A stretch of DNA of 64,000 nt, taken from assembly GCA_932521035.1 (NCBI GenBank), contig OW051497.1:1550001-1614000 (forward strand), read 5' to 3'. Positions 21,475-31,159 of this stretch are shown piece by piece; position 1 is the first letter of the stretch; each line of letters begins with the position of its first letter. The position numbers and the translations under genes were made by a program. Below the pieces are notes generated by a model that saw only the letters and a program-made list of their open reading frames with translations, ran no database searches and had not been told where the DNA came from. The stretch is from Oscheius dolichura (lineage: Eukaryota > Nematoda > Chromadorea > Rhabditida > Rhabditidae).

Positions 21475-21606
21475 AGGATGGAGTCATTTTGGCAAAAAGG
21501 AAAGAATATGTCTTGATCGCCAGAAAATTCTCTACAAGGTGTGTGACATCAAAAAAGTTTGAAAAAGTGATGCCGAGCAAGTATCCTTCCCTTGTGAAGG
21601 AAAAGG

Positions 21607-22174
21607 AGCACCTTTGAACGTTCTGGGACTTTGTGGTAAAGTAGAAGGGTCACAAAGACGGCTGGAGCGCGCCAAGGGCAGTTTAGACCAAAATTTAAAG
21701 CAATAACCCATTCTACAGACGAAGGGCTACTGTATTTCGTATTCACAATCAGGACGCAGTTATCTGGAACAGGGCGCCGGGACCTTGAAGCGGTTTTTGT
21801 TCAATTTTGCTCATTTTCAAGCTAAAACCGTAATTTGCGCCGGTGCCTACAGCGAAAACCTGGGCATGATCATATTCGTTATCCGTTATCCGGGAGCGCT
21901 TGGTCTGTAGAACAGAAATCAAGAAGAATCCTACAGAGGAACAGTGCGCAGTGAGTCAAAAGGGGCAATTGTTCCGGCGCTTTGGGATCCCAAATTTGGA
22001 TTGGGAATAGACCGGCAGGGCCAATTTCCCCCCGGGAGAAGTGGAAAATCCCATTGTCCTGTTGAAAACGGTCATTTTTCTGGTTAAAAAGCGAGAAAAA
22101 CGGCAGAAAACGGTTAAAAATTGGAAATTACACGGTAAAGCCAGAAATAATCGCCTTGACCCTGGGTCGGCAGG
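21607..22174. other. Spacer, no gene seen
   Basis: No convincing exon. The last 200 bases are purine-rich and lead into the TATA box of the secreted gene at 22233. Confidence 0.4.
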
Positions 22175-22182
22175 TATATAAG
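22175..22182 (+). promoter_or_regulatory. TATA box
   Basis: TATATAAG lies 51 bases before the start codon of the secreted Lys/Glu-rich gene, a normal TATA-to-ATG distance for a gene with a very short 5' UTR. Confidence 0.55.
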
Positions 22183-22232
22183 GCGGCCGTCTGCCAGAAT
22201 TGGTCATTACTACTCGATCAAGCAGCTGAAAT

Positions 22233-22648
22233 ATGCTCTACGCTGCCATCTTCATCGTCTCGCAGCTGTGGCTGATACCGTACTCACTGACTGGCTGTGG
22301 AGGCGGCAAGAAGAAGACCAAGGCCGGCCAAGGCAAGAAATCTCCCGTCGGAAGAAGAAGGAGGAGAAGGCCGAGGAGAAGAAGGAAGAGTAGAAGGAAG
22401 AGAAGAAGGAAGAGAAGAAGGAGGATGCCGACAAGAAGGAGGAAAAGGCCGAGGAGAAGAAGGAGGAAAGGAAGGAGGAGGACAAGAAGGCCAAGTCCAA
22501 ATCGAAAAAGTCGAAGAAGAGCAAGAAGGAGGAGAAGGCCGAAGAGAAGAAGGAAGAGAAAAAGGAAGAGAAGAAGGAGGAAAAGAAGGAGGAAAAGAAG
22601 GACAGCGAGCTCGAGAAGAAGGACGACGGCGACAAGAAAGATGAGTGA
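22233..22648 (+). CDS. Secreted Lys/Glu-rich low-complexity protein
   Basis: Exon 1 (22233-22346) encodes a signal peptide, MLYAAIFIVSQLWLIPYSLT, followed by GCGGGKKKTKAGQGKKSP. Unspliced, it runs into an Arg-rich frame. A 47-nt intron (22347-22393) with donor GTCGGA and acceptor GAGTAG restores the phase and enters a long run of KKEE, KSKSKKSKKSKK and KKDSELEKKDD blocks ending at TGA 22646. That one intron explains both an apparent frameshift and an in-frame TAG, although its acceptor is purine-rich. The protein is about 122 residues and highly charged. Its function is unknown. The alternative is an unspliced polyarginine protein, which I think less likely. Confidence 0.55.
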
Positions 22649-22759
22649 ATAAAGGGCTGATTGGTGCGAATTGTCTTCTTGTTTTCTCTTTTAGATTTTC
22701 GTGGTCATCTTGTTTGTTACTTTCTCTTTATGTTTTCACCTTGTTCGCGTCTTTCCCGC

Positions 22760-22935
22760 CCACTTCTTGGAGTTATACGCGCACCGGTGCCTGGCGCATC
22801 AGGCGCCCGTCTCTTTTCGCCTTTTCCCACCGTTTTTGCCCATTTCCAAGCCGGGAAATGGTGGAGTGATACGCGTATCACCCCTAGGCTCTGGGATTTC
22901 TATTGGTAATTGAAGGAAAAGGAGCAACCGTTCGT
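22760..22935 (+). repeat. Diverged copy of the Tra2 3'-flank repeat
   Basis: CACTTCTTGGAGTTATACGC, AGGCGCCCGTCTCTTTTC and GCCGGGAAATGGTGGAGTG correspond in order to 20430-20580, with scattered substitutions. Confidence 0.6.
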
Positions 22936-23179
22936 CTGGAAGAGAATAGTCCCTGACAGTCCCTTTAACGGTAAGCCATCGTCCTCTCTTATGTGGCAAT
23001 TTCACACCATCCCCGTATCTTCCCGGAAAAGATGGGGATCATAATTTAGCTGCTCCTCCAGGCGTCCTCCATCAAGAGAAAAGAATAAGAACACGGAAGT
23101 GAAGGACATTTTATTAGCCACTTCTTGTGACGTCTCCAAATCACTGAAGTCTTGTCTTCTTCTTCCGGGAAGCGGCCCC

Positions 23180-24042
23180 TCAAATGGTGAAGGTGTCGTC
23201 GCGGTCCCGTCGGCATAGGACCATCAGATGGTTCATCTGCAGCGGGCCTTCTCGGATGATGACCTTCCCGTTGAAGGCGGCCTCGGCGCGCTCCTTCTTC
23301 AAGTCGACTTGACCGAGAATCTCCTGATTCTCTTTCGTCAGCAGGACACACGGCGCCACGTGGCCGATGTGCAGAGGGGCATAGTCCTTTTCCTGGTACT
23401 TGGAGGCCTGCTCGTACGGCAGCCAAATGTAGTCGAAGCCGGAGGCCGTCGCGGGCAGTTCCACCAAAATTTGCAGCGAGCCGATACACTCGCCCGTCAC
23501 TTCACGGCCATTGCTGAAAAATACTTATGGGAGTCTTTCGAAGACAAGAAAACTGACTCGGAAAAGGAAGCCACGATGCGCCCCTGATGATTCCAGGCCC
23601 TTCCCATCTTCGGCACCCCGTGACGATACCAAAGGGCGACGACCTGTTCCTGCGGTCCTTTCGGGGTCTTGAGTGCCCTGCCGAGTGCCTTGATTAGGGG
23701 CTTCTCCGCCGGCCACTGCATCCCGTAGAGGAAGTCGCCCCAGTCGTTGACCATCAGCGGCTTTTGAGTCGGCCTCTGCTTCACGTCGACGTCACACACC
23801 TTACAGGGACAGTGCGGCGGGCCTCCTTCAATACAGCGCACGAGGATCTTCATATTGGCCAGGAGGGCCGAGTCGCCGACCTCGTGGAACTTCCCGTTGA
23901 TCGAGAAGAAGGCCTTCAGATTGTCCAGGTCGTAATTGCCGAGGGCGCCGGCTTCAGTCCAAAAGACGGGTGCCGACGGGCCGCAGCGGACCACTTGACG
24001 GATTGGATTCTCCGATGCTTGGTCAATCTGAAAAATTAACAT
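23180..24042 (-). CDS. Unrecognised protein, family member A
   Basis: Two exons on the minus strand, 24027 (or ATG 24042) to 23558 and 23513-23180, joined in phase across a 44-nt intron. The protein has about 268 residues and no membrane helix. Marked stretches are LKAFFSINGKFHEVGDSALL, a cysteine cluster HCPCKVCDV, VALWYRHGVPKMGRAWNHQG and SGFDYIWLPYEQASKYQ. The block VALWYRHG.P.MGRAWN is shared with the neighbour at 24494-25006, so this is a tandem family. The acceptor TTTTTCAG just inside ATG 24042 suggests a missed upstream exon, perhaps with a signal peptide. I do not recognise a family name. A minus-strand AATAAA lies near 23112. Confidence 0.6.
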
Positions 24043-24493
24043 ATACCAAGATGGTTTAAAGCGTCATTTTTTAATATTGTAAAAAGGAAGGAGTTAAACG
24101 TTGCTACAACGCGCGCATAACGGAAAGCTCTATCCCGGTCACAATATTACGGTAATTCCAGATTGTAATGGATTTTGGAGCCGGGCTCGATTCTGAACAT
24201 GCGAAGATACGTTTTTTGCTATTTAAATCATCCGTCGGCCGCTTTCTGAACTGTATCGGGTTTCAATTGCAGGAAGCAGGTCGAAAAACGGATCAGCTGC
24301 TAATCTGTGGGTTTCATTCTACCCAAATGAAAGGCTGCTCTTCATTTTCGCTTTTTGCTCATTCAAAAGAGAAATCCAAACGTCTTTGAGCGTGATGTAT
24401 GCTAATTTTCGGTAGCAAATGAAGAAAGCTGGTCGAAAATCTCACGGGAAGTAGCTAGTTTGACGGGAAGCCAGCGCCTACGCGGTCCAGTTA
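24043..24493. other. Spacer between two related minus-strand genes
   Basis: No exon could be fixed. A short plus-strand frame at 24168-24389 lacks motifs. The stretch could hold upstream exons of family member A. Confidence 0.3.
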
Positions 24494-25006
24494 CAGTATG
24501 CCGGTTGGCGAGCGGTAAATGAGGCGCCGTATCCCGGCCGTTGTGAACTGTGCGAACGGTGTGAACGCCGGCCGTAGTTGTTGAGATTCGGAGTTTTACG
24601 GCTTTTTGTAGGCAACGTATGGCAAATGGCCAGAAATTCGGCAACGTACCCTCCAGGCGGTGATAGGAACCCATTCGTAGAAGAAGCTATTGGTGGTGTG
24701 AGTTCCTTCATAGGTCAGAAGTTGAATGGTGCCGCCGACATCCGTATCGGAGAAAATCTTCCGATCAACAGCAAATTCACACTGTACTACGCCGCTGTCA
24801 TTCCAGGCGCGGCCCATGACCGGCTTCCCGTGACGATACCACAGCGCCACGTACATATTCTGCTGATTTGGTGCTTTTAGAGCATTCAGAGGGAACGGCG
24901 TACGGACCAGCTGGTATGACCAGACGTCGTCCAGGGGTTTCTGAAGTGGAAAGTGTTGGTGAGACGGCGGCAAGAGTGGCGGTACCTTCTTCATGACGGT
25001 GACCAT
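24494..25006 (-). CDS. Unrecognised protein, family member B
   Basis: Minus strand. MVTVMK (25006-24989) splices to 24940-24650, which encodes PLDDVWSYQLVRTPFPLNAL and VALWYRHGKPVMGRAWNDSG, then GGTIQLLTYEGTHT and FFYEWVPITAWR. A last exon may run from the TTCGCACAG acceptor near 24550 to a TAA near 24494. The core is homologous to member A (23180-24042), but the protein is shorter at both ends and lacks the cysteine cluster. Another exon may lie upstream, since the frame before MVTVMK is also open. Confidence 0.5.
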
Positions 25007-25334
25007 CTTCAGCGGGAGAAAAAGTAGACGAAGGAGCTACCGAGTCGGAAAGGACAATGAAGTAATGGAACAAGCGGTTGACCTTGTTAATTCCTTGACC
25101 AGACCGGTATAACCGGGAAAAGACGGGCCCTACCCGTCGAAAAAGGTCACAGCTGGCCTGTTCTAACGACAAATCGGGCCAAAAGCGGGATTTTTGAAAC
25201 ATTCGGCAGTAAAACTGAAATAATGGTCCCTGCTAGCGGATCAACTGACTCGTCAAGTAATAAAATAAAAAAGAAGCCGAGAAAACCATTCTAAACAATA
25301 CCAATAGATTAGGGGCCAGTTTATTTTGTCAGTA

Positions 25335-25613
25335 TCACCCATTTCCATAGATGTAGGAGGATCCGTCCAAGGGGCGTCCAGCAATGGGCGTATGCCCTCC
25401 AACTATTATGTCCATCAGCTTCAGGATGATCGCGGCCTCTTCCCTGGCTTCCTTGACACGTGTCTTGTAGCTCTCGGCCATCTTGTCGTAGTCGTCAACC
25501 ACCATTTGGCAGCAGCTGTCCCGGCTCTCCTCCTCCTCTTTAGCCCACTTCTCGTTTTGCAGGGCACTCTTTTGCAGGTAGTTGAAGTGTCTCTGGAGGG
25601 CTTTCGTTTTCAT
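25335..25613 (-). CDS. Small coiled-coil protein
   Basis: A single exon of 92 codons on the minus strand from ATG 25613 to TGA 25335. It opens MKTKALQRHFNYLQKSALQN, continues with a charged helix (EKWAKEEEESRD) and KTRVKEAREEAAIILKLMDI, then a Gly-rich end. A minus-strand AATAAA lies just downstream (about 25321). I do not recognise the family; a predicted amphipathic helix is the only feature. Confidence 0.5.
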   Translation of the reverse strand: MKTKALQRHFNYLQKSALQNEKWAKEEEESRDSCCQMVVDDYDKMAESYKTRVKEAREEAAIILKLMDIIVGGHTPIAGRPLDGSSYIYGNG

Positions 25614-25691
25614 CTTCCACAAAAAATTAGGAGCCAAATTAAAAGAAACAATATACAATAGCTACAATACAGTAAGACAATTTATTTCTCT

Positions 25692-26679
25692 CTAATCACA
25701 TTGAATAAAGTTACGGAACCAAGGAGGAAGGTCGTCGTCATCTTCAAGAGCTGTCCTGGGTTCTTCTATTACTTCTTCGTCCCCGTCCTCCTCCTCCTCC
25801 TCCTCGTCTCCCTCATTTCCCTCCTCATCTTCTTCTTCGTCATCCTCGCTACCGTATTCAACTATTCCGTTTGAAATATTTCCATTTGCAATTGAAGGTA
25901 GCTGCCCTGCCAAGTGTTGATCTGCGCTTTCTTCTTCCCCATCCTGCAGAATGTACGGATCAGTGTAAAACGGCTCGCCGTAGTCGTATTCACCGTCTCT
26001 ATCATCTTCATAATCGATCAGAAGGGACGAAAGAGAGAGCGGAGGCAAAACTGGAGCCGCTTCCCTTCTCGGAACACGAAAAAAGACGGCATCCATCTCT
26101 TCTTCATATTCTTCCAATTCTCTCAAACGCCTTCTGATTTCTTCTTCAACCGCTTCTTGTTCATCGTGTTCAAGCTGTTCCGACTCCGGGATATCTTCTT
26201 CGGGATCCACCAGTTCCTCCCCGAATTCCAATAGAACCCCATCGACATAGTCTTCTGTGGGGCTCGGCATCCTCTTCTCCTCCCCGTTCATAATGAGGAA
26301 ACGTTGGCGTCTGCTCAAGGAGATCTGAAAATACACAAGGTGAACTTCTTTTTAACATTAAAATATAAAAAGTAAGGAAACTTTCGGGAATTTTGGGTGG
26401 CTCTGGTCTTCGGGGTCAAACTGGCAGAGTTCATGACCAGGAAAAGGAGTCTAGTGAAAGTAAATGGGCAAAAAACTAACCATAAGCAAGAAAATTCTTC
26501 ACTGGTCTGCTAAAACTGTCCACAGCTCTACAGATGGGGCAATCGTCCCTTCGAATGGACTGGACACAGTGGCGACAGATGGTATGGCCACAGGTTCCGA
26601 CCAGGGGAAGCCGAGCATTACTGTAGGGAGAACAACAAATGGAACAGAGCAGCAGGTGGTCTGGGGTCTCTTTCCCCAT
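25692..26679 (-). CDS. RING-finger protein with acidic tail
   Basis: Two exons on the minus strand: 26679-26503 and 26324-25692, phase 0 across a 178-nt intron, about 269 residues. Exon 1 has a C3HC4 RING: CSICCSPYSNARLP, then CGHTICRHCVQSI, then CPIC. All eight zinc ligands are visible. RING domains of this kind are E3 ubiquitin ligases that recruit E2 enzymes. Exon 2 is acidic (EEEIRRRLRELEEYEEEMDA, later EDDEEEDEEGNEG) and ends PPWFRNFIQCD. No membrane helix is present. The donor GTGAAG at 26502 was chosen because it alone keeps the long acidic frame. The substrate is unknown. Confidence 0.75.
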
Positions 26680-26876
26680 TTTCAGAAGGTAAATCTCTGA
26701 AACTTTGAGGTTAATTTGATATGTTCTCCAAATTAGCGTAAGAGTGCGCTTTCAGCCTCTAGCGCCCTATTCGAACGGTCGATCAGGCTCAAAATTAACC
26801 ATTTTGTACATACAACTGACGACTTTTGCTCGGAGACGACTGTGAAGCCATGGTGAATAATTCACTACGAGCTATT

Positions 26877-27085
26877 TAAATATTACGATCTAAAATGATG
26901 AAATGACCGAAAAAAGAAGATAAAACGTGGAAAATCGAGCCGATTTCAGGGCTTTCCGCGTTACAAAGCAAGTCGAATCGTACGCCAATGGCTACCATCG
27001 TGCCAAGCAGAGCAAAACGTATGTTGTCTTGTATATTCTGATCTATATAAACTCTTTTCAGCTCTGGCGGGCAGTCTCCCTCGAT
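26877..27085 (+). pseudogene. Fragment of Tra2-like gene (exon 3 and start of exon 4)
   Basis: About 207 bp match 19618-19826 with no difference I can find: the end of intron 2, all of exon 3, intron 3 and the first 23 bases of exon 4. The copy stops at GGGCAGTCTCCCTCGA and runs straight into GATTCTTTCGGCCAATTTTT, a block that also occurs at the junction beyond the RS arrays (34425-34460 reversed, 43322-43361). It lacks the RNP motifs and cannot encode an RRM. Confidence 0.85.
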
Positions 27086-27446
27086 TCTTTCGGCCAATTT
27101 TTTGATCGAAAAGCGAAAATGGTGACTGTTTACAGGTAAAGAAAACTGTCAACCCCTTATTTAACCAGTTTGACAAGAAAAGAAGCGAGTTTACTGTCTT
27201 TTACAGATCTTTTACAGATTTTTTACATGTTTCTGCTGTCCAAATTTGTTGGTTTCGCGTCAAAAGCGTCACATTCATTGTATGCTGTGTTGTTCCAGTG
27301 GAACTTTGTTTTTTCATCTCTCTGACCATGCGACTGTTGACGACTTTTGGCTTTTCAACATCCTCCTCACAGCTGTCAATTTTGCAATATCATCGGGAGC
27401 CGAGCCATGTCGGTCGATTTCTATAGAAGTTACTATATGTTTTTAG

Positions 27447-30400
27447 GTCATGAAATGTATAGTGAAACCAGCTGGAAAGATTGTGTATATAACTCTTCGA
27501 TTGATTATGTCGGTAATCGCCAGGAGAAGCTACAATTGATCTTGGTTACGGCACAGAAGATGAAATTAAGGCGTTTTTTTTCTCAGATCAAACCAGGAGT
27601 AAGTTCTGTTATAGTTTACCTATAAAGAAAACGTATGAGAGCAGTTAACCGTGTCTTTTTACAAGACGACGGAACAAAACATTGCAAAACGCCGCAACAA
27701 GTAGAAAGCGGCTACGTTTCGTCCGGTTTTTGAAAAACGATATAATGAATTTTTGTCAACCATGTAAAAAACAGGTGGCAATCTGTCACTGCAGAAAACT
27801 ATCAAGCGATTAGCTCTGATCGTTGCGGCTTACAAAAATGCACATACCATGTGCTATCCGGCTAAAGCTTCTAGTAAATCTTTGCAGAGACTGATCCCCA
27901 TGTAATAATCCTTCCCAATTTTTCTTTCCACGTATCATTTATTATTTTCCGTTTTCCAGACTACTCTTGTTGCTCGTATTAAACTTGCACGAAACGACGT
28001 GATCGAATCCATTGATTTTGGTCCTAATATTGTAAAATGGGAAGGATTTCCGGACTCCAACAGTAAGTTGCTTTGTATTTTATGAGGACTCATGTATATT
28101 TTCAGGTGTCTTCATTATCATTATCGATAATTCCAAGCTGAAGGAGTTGAAAGCACCCGGTCTAAGCGCACCAGCCCAAATTTGGTTCTACAATAATCCT
28201 CTTTTTGATCCGAACACTATTTCTACAATCTTGAGCAAACAGGCCGAGGGCTTCTATGTTCAAAAAGAACTGGGCGGTATTCTTTTATTGGGGAAATGTT
28301 TTCATCTACATTTTTAAGAATGCATATTTCAAATGCCTTATTACCTTATTGTATACGGCCATCCTGTGCAAGATTTCTTGGATTTATGCAAAATCATTCG
28401 AGGAGATGCCATTTTGGAGAATAGGACTATTTCACAAGAAGTGACAATTGAGGGAAAAGGTTGTTTGAACCTGACCAATGTCGATATGACACACGGAAAG
28501 CTGAAGATTAAAAATCTTGCAAGCGTTGTGAAAAATTGTGCGGTTAAAAGGATTTTCAATCGGCAATTATCCAGAATCCTGGTCTCTGCGGTGATGATCT
28601 TACGGAATTGGAAGGATTCTTTGTTAATAGTTCGGAAATACCCATTGAAATCGACATTCCTAGTTGCAGTAAGTTTACTTTTGGATTTCATCCCTTAAAG
28701 GGATACAGTATTCCTCTTGTTTGAAACAAGAATGAGGCGCGCTCCTGCAAAAACATATTTCTCTCAATAACTTGAAATTTTCCAGCTTTTCCATCATGTA
28801 ACGATGTCGATGCTCTCCACAAATATCTCATCTGCAAGAAGATCAACGCCACAGTAGATATTGGTTCATGATTTACGGATCCTAAACTGAAGAACAAGAA
28901 GGATTATCTGATATCGGCTACGGAGAGTCTGATGGTTGAAAATAGCCAATTGTCTGCGCTTTCTCTACCTAAATTGGATACTGTAAACGGTAGATTCTTT
29001 TAATTCTAAAACAAATAGAGGCAAACTTTTTAGAGCTTGTAATTAGCGGCAATTCAAACCTGACCACAATTGATCTGCCCAATTTGAAGACTGTCACGAG
29101 CCTGACGATTACGGACTGCCCTCTTCTGACTAATCTATCTCTTCCAAATTTGACTACCGTAGCAGGTATTTTATTTCATTTTAAATGAGGAAAGGAGGTC
29201 ACGTTATAGTAGAGCTCACGATTAGCGGTAATTCAAAACTGACGACTATAAATATTCCAAACTTGAAACTGGATATTGGGGGAACGGCCCTGACGAATCT
29301 CGACTTCTTGGATCAGACGACGCTTAGACATTGTACTGGAAGATATTCAATCTACCACAACAAGGTTCTCTGTACTCCGGAATGGCTGAAAAAGAAGGGC
29401 GACCTGATGGAGTCGGGAAATGAACCATGTGGTCAGTTATTTTGGATATTTCTGCTATTTTTTGGAATATTTTAGAGAAAACTTGTTCCTCTATCGATGA
29501 ACTGATGCAAGGCGAACTCTGTGTAATTTTTGATGGTGATTTGAACATATTCAATGATACGGTAACGGATAATCGTCTCGTGGAGCTGAAAACCATCCGA
29601 GGACAGCTGTTTATTGGTGGAACCAGTCGCGTCGAGATGTTATTCCCTAATTTGGAGGAGATTTCTACTACTGGCGGTTAGTTTGGAACAGCTATATTGT
29701 ATTCTGTGGAAGAGAGGAGCCTCTGTAGGCGCGCAACGGAATCACCCTCCAATTAATGGCCTTCATACTGCGAAAACTCAAATTCTCCTCATTTTTAAGC
29801 GTGTATTTCCATTCTCAAGCTTTCCACAGTGCCCGGCATACAGTAGCCTCTATTTAAAAGAAAGAAAATGGTAAAAATTATCCTTTGCCGCTAATTTTGA
29901 CCGACGCGCGCTTACCAAGCCTTCCTGAGGATTACTGTACCTGAAATCAATCTTTATTTTCAGATACCGCCCTCAGGATTGAAAACAATAAGAATCTGAT
30001 GAGGCTGCGAATGCCTAAAATTCCGAAGATTTCGAGTAAAGGCATGCCGTTTATTATAGTCCGGGAGAATCATAAGATGCTAGAAGTGGAGGACTTTTTG
30101 ACTGAAGCACAGGTTTATGCCTGTAAATGGAGCATCCACGTGCCGTGTTACTATGACTGGAGGTATTACGAGAGACATCCGGAGAGAGCTCGTAAGTACT
30201 TTTGTTGTTTTGGTCTTTGAAAGGTTCTGGAACAAATTTGGAAAGGGAAGAGACGGCTACCGTATCCCTATCGGGTACTAGGGATCTCCCAGTCAAATTC
30301 CAGTCTTTTGATGGTCATTTTATATCATGATCCGCCTGTCGGTAACCTAACAAACCTATTTTTCAGCTCCATTCTACATGAAGACTTGGTTTCTGCTCCC

Positions 30401-31055
30401 AGCCAACTCCTCGCTCATCGTCTATGGCGTCAGCCTCTATGTGGTGATGTGCTGGTGCCGTGCCGAGACGGAGGAGGAAGACGAGGACGAGGAGGAAATG
30501 CTGGAGATGGCCGCCGCCAGAGACGAGACGGTGATGTACACGACTGAAGGACTGCCGCGTAGCCCGACGAACACGGGCAAGACGTATAAAACGAAGAAGA
30601 CAAAGAAGACGAAGAAAAGCATGAGAAGGAAGAAGTCGGTGGGATCGACAATTATGGACCTTGTCACCGGGACGATGACGGACGAGGTCTCGTCGGATGT
30701 GGTGACGGTTAAGGAGCAGTCGACTGACGGAGGAAAGCCGGTGGACACGACAACGGGCGGCGGGACGACGACGGACCACGGGACGACGGATGAAGAGACG
30801 GCACACGAGAAGACGGCGGAGGAGGAGAAGGACAAGACGGCATCGATGCCGAGATCAGCTCCGAAGAAAGTCACCAAGTCGGTCAAGACCAAGTCTGCCA
30901 GTCTGTCAGTGAAGAAGGAAACCGGCGAGACGGCGGCCCAAGTCACCTACCCACCCGTCTTCCAACACCTGAAGAAAGTGAAGGCAGCGATGGCGAAGAA
31001 GGATTTTGGTGAGTTGTTTACTTTTCCTTTATAAAAATGATTATTTCTAGTTTGA
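27447..31055 (+). CDS. Receptor L-domain single-pass membrane protein (L2)
   Basis: At least 13 exons splice in phase from 27447 to a stop at 31053. They include 27960-28062, 28106-28276, 28319-28524, 28575-28668, 28786-28853, 28893-28989, 29034-29165, 29210-29431, 29476-29677, 29964-30191 and 30367-31008. Repeating strand units such as LVISGNSNLTTIDLPNL and LTISGNSKLTTINIPNL, with CKIIRGDAIL and NPGLCGDD, identify tandem receptor L-domains. A helix, SLIVYGVSLYVVMCWC, crosses the membrane. The cytoplasmic tail is acidic, then Lys/Thr-rich. Two apparent breaks (a frame change near 28550 and a TGA near 28868) vanish if 50-nt and 39-nt introns are spliced out. The start and signal peptide, probably at 27300-27440, were not fixed. 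The 3' end lies about 105 bp from the edge of the large inverted repeat. Confidence 0.7.
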
Positions 31056-31159
31056 CTTTGACGATAAGATGCCGAATTTAACGAAGCCCAAGGTGACCCG
31101 CATCTTGACTCGTTATGTGGCGAAGTTGGATCTTGGTACGATGAAACGGGTGACTTCGG

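Larger units (their letters stand above)
20561..21602. repeat. Kilobase foldback with inverted ends
   Basis: About 100 bp at 20561-20662 (TTGCTCGGCATCACTTTTTC, AAAGAATTTTCTGGCGATCT) matches 21490-21602 in reverse complement. Inside lie the duplicated Tra2 3' flank and a second inverted pair of tRNA-like repeats. I see no transposase. Confidence 0.65.

Noticed and set aside
22390..22400. TAG read as a sense codon, since TAG followed by AAG also occurs at 5093 and 47287
   Set aside because: Here TAG is the intron end; elsewhere TAG clearly ends genes (Zn-finger gene, both srbc-type and MSP contexts), so codon reassignment is not supported.
22252..22635. Ser/Phe-rich minus-strand frame
   Set aside because: Shadow of the Lys/Glu repeat on the plus strand.
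28840..28900. In-frame TGA in L2 as evidence for a pseudogene or stop-codon recoding
   Set aside because: A 39-nt GT-AG intron (28854-28892) removes it and keeps the phase.
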